In this document: positions 59,139 through 64,000 of the stretch, one piece after another | How the letters are laid out: each line of letters opens with the position of its first letter | Numbering within the stretch: position 1 is the stretch's first letter | DNA from: Streptomyces antibioticus | Lineage (GTDB): Bacteria > Actinomycetota > Actinomycetes > Streptomycetales > Streptomycetaceae | Length of the DNA: 64,000 bases | Reading direction: 5' to 3' | Assembly (NCBI RefSeq): GCF_002019855.1 | Contig: NZ_CM007717.1 | Coordinates: 4,240,657 to 4,304,656, forward strand | Notes under the pieces: generated by a model | Told to the model about the DNA's origin: nothing | The model's input: only the letters and a program-made list of their open reading frames with translations | The model's database searches: none | Program-made: the position numbers and the translations under genes

Positions 59139-62100
59139 GTGAGCAGCAGGCCATCCCGAGGCGCTGCTCGCCTCGCAGCCATACTCGATGCCCTTCCCGA
59201 CGCGTTGGTGCTGGTCAACGCGAACGGGACCGTCGTCAACGCGAACACCATCGCGCTGGAGGCGTTCGAGACCCCGGGTACGGCGCTGGTGGGGCGGGGC
59301 CTGCTCGATCTGCTCCCGCAGTTCGACTCCAAGCTGATCCCGGGCTCCATGCGGCGGCCCGACCACATGGACCCGCGCGGCCGGACCAAGCCGACCCGCA
59401 TGGTCGCCCGGCGCACCGACGGCTCCGAGTTCCCCGTCGAGGTCACCAGCGCGAACCTGGAGAACGGCCAGCAGGCGTACGACGGCTACGGCTACGCCGC
59501 TGACGAGCTGCTGATGCTCGTCGTGCGCGATCTGTCCGGGACCGTGGACACCGAGGCCGAGCTGGCGCGTTCGCAGCGGCAGACCGAAATGATCCTGCGG
59601 GCCGCGTCCGAGGGCGTCGTCGGCACCGACACGGACGGGCGGATCGTCCTGGTCAACCCGGCCGCCGCGCAGATCCTCGGCTACCGGGCCAGCGATCTCG
59701 GCGCCAAGGAACTCCACACCCTCGTCCTGCACTCCCGCGCCGACGGCTCGCCCTTCCCCTACGACGAGTCGCCGCTCGCCGACACCCTGCGCTCCGGGCG
59801 CAAGCACCGGGTGCGCGGGCAGGTGCTGTGGTCCAAGAGCGGGGACAAGGTCTCCGTCGATCTGACGACCGCCCCCGTGCGCGACGGCGACCAGCTCGTC
59901 GGCGCGGTGATGACCTTCACCGACCGGCGGCCGTTCGACGCCCTCGCCGAGGAGAAGGACACCGTCGAGCAGCGGCACGCCGAGGAGCTGGAACGACTCT
60001 CCGAGGAGCACGCCTCCGACCTGACCGCGCTGCGCCAGAAGCACGTCACCGAGCTGGAGGAGCTGCGCGAGAAGCACGAGGAGGAGCTGGCGGCGGGCGA
60101 AGAGCGCTACGCCGCCCTTGGGGAGCGGGAGAAGGACCGGCACGACGCGCTCGCCGCGCGCTACGACCAGCTCCTCAGCCTCCTCGCCACCTCCCTGCGC
60201 GGCCCGCTCGACGAGCTGCGCCGTGAGCTGGCCACGCTCGCCGCGGACGACGCCGGGCAGCTCTGGCCCGAGGCCAACCAGGTCCTGCACCACCTCTCCG
60301 CCGGGTACGCGCGGATCACGACCCTCATCGACAACGTCCTCGGCTACCAGCGGCTCGACGCCGGCGGCGAGGCGATCGTCCGCACGAAGGTGATGCTGGA
60401 CGCCGTCGTGGCCGCCGGTGTCGACGGCGCCGTGGAACTGATCGGGCCGGGGCGGGTGCAGTTCGCCGTCCACGCGCCGCCGATCGAGGCCGAGGTCGAC
60501 GCCCGGCTGCTGGCGACCGCGCTGGCGCATCTCGTCGCGGACGTCGCGGGGGTCGACGCCACCGGCAACGCGCCCGTCTCGGCGGGCGGTTACATGGACA
60601 ACACGGTCGTCGTCGCGGCCGCCCAGCGCGGTGAGGTCGTCCGCATCGAGGTGCGCGGCCCTTACACCGGCGGCGACCCGGTGCACGAGCCGATCGTGCG
60701 CGGGATCGTGCGCGCGCACGGCGGTGTGCTCCAGACGCACGAGGTGCCGGGCATGAGCGGCAGCGCGTTCGTGCTGGAGGTGCCGTTGGGCGGTGGCGCG
60801 GGGGCCGTCCCGCCTCCGGCGCCCGCCGCACTGCCGGCCCTCGCCGGGGGTTCGGACCCCGCGGTCCCCGCGGACGGGGCTCCCGATCAGGGCCACGGGC
60901 GGCGCCGGGCGCGCCGTTCCTCCGTCGACGCCTTCCTGGACGGCGAGGTCCCGGGTACGGCGGCCGACGCGGGCGGGGACGCGGACGGTGCCGTTCCGAC
61001 CGGACGGCGGCGCAGGCGTGCGCAGGCCGCCGGGGAGACGGCCGCCGAGCTGCCCGCACTGCCGGAGGCCGCCGCCGCAGCCGGGGCGGGGGCCTCGGCC
61101 GAGGAGGGCGCGTCCGGAGGCACCGGGCGCCGACGCGGGCGGCCCGCCGAGGGTGCGAACGCCGACGCGGGCGCCGGGGTCTCCGAGGGCGCCGTCATGA
61201 CGGCGGCCGAGCACGCGGCGGGCACCGCGGCGTCGGGTACGGGACTCGGCGGCACCGTGCCGCCGCAGGGCGTGCCCGTGCCGGCCCCGGCCCCGGCCCC
61301 CGCCCCGCAGCCGCAGCCGCAGCCTCAGCAGCACGCGCTGCCGCCGGCCCTGCCCGCGGTCGCGTCCACCGACACCGACGAGGGGCAGCCGACGGGGCGC
61401 CGACGCCGTGCCCTGGCCGCCGCGTCGGAGCGCGCCGCCGCGGCGGAGGCGGGGCCGCGCGCGGTCTTCGCCCTGCCGCCGGCACAGGCGGACCGTCCGG
61501 CGGAGGGCCAGCCCGGGGCCGTGCCGGGAGCCGTACCCGGAGCCGTGCCCGGGGCTTCCGCGCCGCTTCCGGCACAAGCGCAGGCACAGGCGCAGGCACC
61601 GGCCGCGGCCGCGCAGCCGCAGATCCCGGCGCAGGCCGCCCCGATGCCCGTACCGGCGGCGCAGATGCCCGTACCGGCGCAGATTCCGCCGGGTGCGCTG
61701 CCCATGCCCGGCCCGTCCGACGACGCCCGGATCGACCACGGCCGGCACGACGCCGCCGCGCCCGGACAAGCCGACGACCACACCCCGCCGCAGCCGCACC
61801 CCACCACCGCGCCGACCGGCCGCCGCCGTCGGGCGGTGGCCATGCCCGGGGAGGCGGCCGAGGCGACGGGCGCCGTGAGCGGTCCGACGGCGGTTCCGGC
61901 GCAGGCCCATGGCCAGGCGCCGACGCCGACGCAGGACGCCGTAGGACAGCCGGTCCCGGCCGGAACGGCCATGCCCGCGGCCCACCCCCTCCCCGCCGCG
62001 CAGCCCGCCCCCGTCCCGGCCCAGGGCCAGCCCCTGCCCGCCGAGGCACCGTCCGCGGCGACCCCCGCTCCCAAGCCCCCCACCTCCACCCCCAGCACCG

Positions 62101-63380
62101 GCACCCCCCTCCCTCCCGAGGCCGTCGCCGCGCCCCGGGTGGCCCAGCCGCTGCCCGCCGCCGCGCCGATGGACCCCAACTCCACGCAGGGCCGTGCCAT
62201 AAGCGTGCGCACGCTGGGGCAGGGTGTCCCCTTCACCCGGCAGGCCGCGCAGGTGCAGCAGGCACAGCCGCAGGCCCAGGCCACCACGACTCCCGCCCCG
62301 CACTCCCCTTCCGGTTCCGGGCGCCGCCGCAAGCTGGGCACGCCCCCGGACCCGACCGCCACCGCCGCACCCCGCCAGGAACAGCCCTCGGCCCAGGCGC
62401 ATCCCCAGACCGCCCGCCCCCACCCCTCGGCCGAGCAGCCCGTCGCCGTTCCGCCGCAGGCCCCGCTCCCGCCGCAGCCGTCCCTCGCCGGGCAGGCGCG
62501 GCTGGTGCCGGGCGGCCCCGCCACGGAGGGCGCCGGACGGTCGTACGCCATAGGCGCCCCGGACGAGAACGCGGCCGAGGGCCCGGAGCCGCTGGACGGT
62601 CCCGGCGGGGCCGTCGAGGTGGCGGATCCGCCGCGCCCGGTGCCGATGGACGACGAGCTGCCGCCCGAGCCGCTGGACAACCCGCGCCGGCTGCTGGTGT
62701 GGCCGGCGCCGGACGTCCCCACCCAGCAGGCGCTCAGCGACCGCGGCTACCGTCCCGTCATCGTGCACTCGCGCGAGGAGGTGGACGCGCAGATCGCCGC
62801 GTTCCCGGCGGCGCTGTTCGTGGACCCGCTGACCGGGCCGATCACCCGGACCGCGCTCCAGTCGCTGCGGCAGGCGGCGGTGGCCGCCGAGGTGCCGGTG
62901 ATGGTGACGGCCGGGCTCGGACAGGCGACGCGCGAGGCGGCGTACGGCGCCGATCCCGCCGTTCTGCTGAAGGCGCTGGCGCCCCGGGACAGTGAGCAGC
63001 ACCCGCCGCGGGTGCTGCTGGTCGAGGAGCACGCGGAGATCGCGCTCGCGCTGACCTCGACGCTGGAGCGGCGCGGGATGCAGGTGGCGCGGGCCGCGAG
63101 CGACGCGGACGCGGTGGCGCTGGCCGGGCAGTTGCGGCCGAACCTCGTGGTGATGGACCTGATGCAGGTGCACCGCGGACAGGCCGGGATCCTGGACTGG
63201 CTGCGCGCGAACGGGCAGCTCAACCGCACCCCGCTGGTCGTCTACACGGCGGCCGTGGACCCGGCGGACCTGCCCCGGCTGGCGTCGGGCGAGACGGTCC
63301 TCTTCCTGGCCGAGCGCTCCACCAGCGCCGAGGTGCAGAGCCGGATCGTGGACCTGCTGTCCCGGATCAGCACCAACTAG
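59139..63380 (+). CDS. hybrid PAS sensor with degenerate kinase and receiver domains
   Basis: 1413 residues from GTG 59139. Order: PAS 1 (about 10-125), PAS 2 (145-265, TEMILRAASEGVVGTDTDGRIVLVNPAAAQILGY), acidic coiled coil (265-345), DHp-like helix pair (345-415), HATPase-like domain (430-548), a Pro/Ala/Gln-rich linker (about 550-1170) with repeated GRRR motifs, and two receiver-like domains (1180-1285, 1285-1410). The DHp helix reads LLATSLRGPLDELRRELA without a phosphoacceptor His, and the ATPase N box is LATALAHLVADVAG without Asn. The last receiver keeps Asp in VVMDLMQVHRG but has EEH for DD and no Lys. Probably a non-catalytic signalling scaffold. No membrane segment. Confidence 0.88.
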   Translation: MSSRPSRGAARLAAILDALPDALVLVNANGTVVNANTIALEAFETPGTALVGRGLLDLLPQFDSKLIPGSMRRPDHMDPRGRTKPTRMVARRTDGSEFPVEVTSANLENGQQAYDGYGYAADELLMLVVRDLSGTVDTEAELARSQRQTEMILRAASEGVVGTDTDGRIVLVNPAAAQILGYRASDLGAKELHTLVLHSRADGSPFPYDESPLADTLRSGRKHRVRGQVLWSKSGDKVSVDLTTAPVRDGDQLVGAVMTFTDRRPFDALAEEKDTVEQRHAEELERLSEEHASDLTALRQKHVTELEELREKHEEELAAGEERYAALGEREKDRHDALAARYDQLLSLLATSLRGPLDELRRELATLAADDAGQLWPEANQVLHHLSAGYARITTLIDNVLGYQRLDAGGEAIVRTKVMLDAVVAAGVDGAVELIGPGRVQFAVHAPPIEAEVDARLLATALAHLVADVAGVDATGNAPVSAGGYMDNTVVVAAAQRGEVVRIEVRGPYTGGDPVHEPIVRGIVRAHGGVLQTHEVPGMSGSAFVLEVPLGGGAGAVPPPAPAALPALAGGSDPAVPADGAPDQGHGRRRARRSSVDAFLDGEVPGTAADAGGDADGAVPTGRRRRRAQAAGETAAELPALPEAAAAAGAGASAEEGASGGTGRRRGRPAEGANADAGAGVSEGAVMTAAEHAAGTAASGTGLGGTVPPQGVPVPAPAPAPAPQPQPQPQQHALPPALPAVASTDTDEGQPTGRRRRALAAASERAAAAEAGPRAVFALPPAQADRPAEGQPGAVPGAVPGAVPGASAPLPAQAQAQAQAPAAAAQPQIPAQAAPMPVPAAQMPVPAQIPPGALPMPGPSDDARIDHGRHDAAAPGQADDHTPPQPHPTTAPTGRRRRAVAMPGEAAEATGAVSGPTAVPAQAHGQAPTPTQDAVGQPVPAGTAMPAAHPLPAAQPAPVPAQGQPLPAEAPSAATPAPKPPTSTPSTGTPLPPEAVAAPRVAQPLPAAAPMDPNSTQGRAISVRTLGQGVPFTRQAAQVQQAQPQAQATTTPAPHSPSGSGRRRKLGTPPDPTATAAPRQEQPSAQAHPQTARPHPSAEQPVAVPPQAPLPPQPSLAGQARLVPGGPATEGAGRSYAIGAPDENAAEGPEPLDGPGGAVEVADPPRPVPMDDELPPEPLDNPRRLLVWPAPDVPTQQALSDRGYRPVIVHSREEVDAQIAAFPAALFVDPLTGPITRTALQSLRQAAVAAEVPVMVTAGLGQATREAAYGADPAVLLKALAPRDSEQHPPRVLLVEEHAEIALALTSTLERRGMQVARAASDADAVALAGQLRPNLVVMDLMQVHRGQAGILDWLRANGQLNRTPLVVYTAAVDPADLPRLASGETVLFLAERSTSAEVQSRIVDLLSRISTN

Positions 63381-63404
63381 ACCTGACCTGCCCCGCCTAC
63401 TCCC

Positions 63405-63986
63405 CTAGGTCCCGACCAGCCGCCGTGCCGCCTCCTTGACCGAGGCGCGCAGGCGGGCGCGGTCGGACTCCGTCTCGCCGGTCAGGATGCGGCTCATCTG
63501 GGGGACGACGGTGGCCCAGTTGGCCAGTGCGATCAGCAGGAAGAACAGGTCGGGGGCGGGGATGGCGTCGGAGATCACGCCCCGCTCCTGGGCGTCGCGG
63601 ACGGCGGCAACCTTGACGGCGTAGTGGTCCTGGCGCTCCGGCTCGTCGGGGAGTTCGGCGCTGCCGTACTCGATGCCCTCCCAGTAGAGGAGGCGCAGCA
63701 GTTCGGGGTGGGCGGCGTGATAGTCCATGAGCCGGTCGAGCCAGCCCTCGACGTCGTCCGGGTCGACGGGGACGGCGGCGGCGAGATCCACCATGCAGCG
63801 GCCGACGACCTGCGAGAAGAGCTGCGCCTTGTTGCCGTAGTAGGCGTAGATGAGCTGCTTGTTCGCCCGGGCGGCGGCCGCGATGCGGTCGACGCGGGCG
63901 CCGGCGACGCCGTACCGCGCGAACTCGGCGACCGCGGCGTCGAAGATCCGCGCCCGGGTCGCGTCGGGGTCCCTGGTGGCTGCCAT
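63405..63986 (-). CDS. TetR family regulator
   Basis: 193 residues from ATG 63986, which gives MAATRDPDATRARIFDAAVAEFARYGVAGARVDRIAAAARANKQLIYAYYGNKAQLFSQVV, a clean TetR helix-turn-helix (residues about 10-58). The C-terminal part (LDRLMDYHAAHPELLRLLYWEGIEYGS) is the ligand-binding/dimer domain. Convergent with the hybrid sensor gene. Its target is probably upstream, beyond the right edge. Confidence 0.93.
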   Translation of the reverse strand: MAATRDPDATRARIFDAAVAEFARYGVAGARVDRIAAAARANKQLIYAYYGNKAQLFSQVVGRCMVDLAAAVPVDPDDVEGWLDRLMDYHAAHPELLRLLYWEGIEYGSAELPDEPERQDHYAVKVAAVRDAQERGVISDAIPAPDLFFLLIALANWATVVPQMSRILTGETESDRARLRASVKEAARRLVGT

Positions 63987-64000
63987 GACTCCATCGTAGC

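Noticed and set aside
58104..63173. 1689-codon open frame on the minus strand opposite the hybrid sensor gene
   Set aside because: It is a shadow of the plus-strand gene caused by high G+C; codon use is poor, it has no domains, and it crosses the tRNA-Ser(GCT) and SSI genes.

Overview
The window is chromosomal DNA of a Streptomyces or a very close relative. The G+C content is very high, third codon positions are almost all G or C, GTG starts are common, and many genes overlap by ATGA or GTGA. Typical streptomycete families are present: paired SigF/SigN-type sigma factors, a subtilisin-inhibitor-like (SSI) protein, a DmdR/IdeR-type iron box and an SRP RNA beside dnaX. Five tRNA genes lie in the window: Gly-GCC, Ser-GGA, Ser-CGA, Arg-ACG and Ser-GCT. 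From memory, the order purC-purD-dnaX ... upp-tadA-sigF-sigN matches the core region of other Streptomyces chromosomes.

Layout. 0-3.4 kb: an ABC-2 exporter (ATPase tail and permease) followed by a NarL-type two-component system. 3.4-12.8 kb: tRNA-Gly, then leftward purC, a dimethylformamidase-like protein, a degenerate M48-like membrane protein, purD, dnaX and the SRP RNA, then tRNA-Ser(GGA). 13-20.6 kb: a loose set of secreted or small proteins (stand-alone LuxR helix-turn-helix protein, ricin-type lectin, DUF3515 protein, TlpA-like thioredoxin, secreted unknowns), an ATPase and a Tat-exported PHP-domain protein. 20.5-28.3 kb: a CopC-CopD fusion, then an iron-box module with a leftward penicillin-acylase-like hydrolase, siderophore-type GNAT, DUF985 cupin and SDR, and a divergent siderophore-interacting protein, followed by a HhH-GPD protein. 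29-34.7 kb: a HerA-like ATPase, a LytR_C protein, upp, tadA with its partner protein, and tRNA-Ser(CGA).

34.7-38.3 kb looks like a decayed integrative element. It holds a 51-codon orphan gene, stacked hairpins, a solitary type I-E CRISPR-like repeat, a perfect 46-bp palindrome, a tyrosine integrase with an N-terminal frameshift and a FitAB/VapBC-type toxin-antitoxin pair. 38.4-46.1 kb returns to the core: a small membrane protein, a Dabb protein, sigF, sigN, a lipoprotein, a MarR regulator with a DHA2-type exporter carrying carboxypeptidase-regulatory-like domains, and a PPOX-type flavin/F420 protein. 46.1-52.3 kb is a leftward four-gene operon: OmpR-type regulator, sensor kinase, GT2-GtrA fusion and GT39 mannosyltransferase-like protein. 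52.4-57.7 kb holds accessory genes (DUF2797, HGxxPAAW-like, MarR, secreted unknown, SMI1/KNR4-like, lipoprotein). 57.7-64 kb holds tRNA-Arg, tRNA-Ser(GCT), the SSI gene, a 1413-residue hybrid sensor that lacks its catalytic residues, and a TetR regulator.

The most unusual items are the iron-box module, the hybrid pseudokinase with repeated basic GRRR motifs in a long disordered linker, and the remnant element with its orphan CRISPR-like repeat and palindrome. Identifications rest on reading motifs and gene order; no database search was run.
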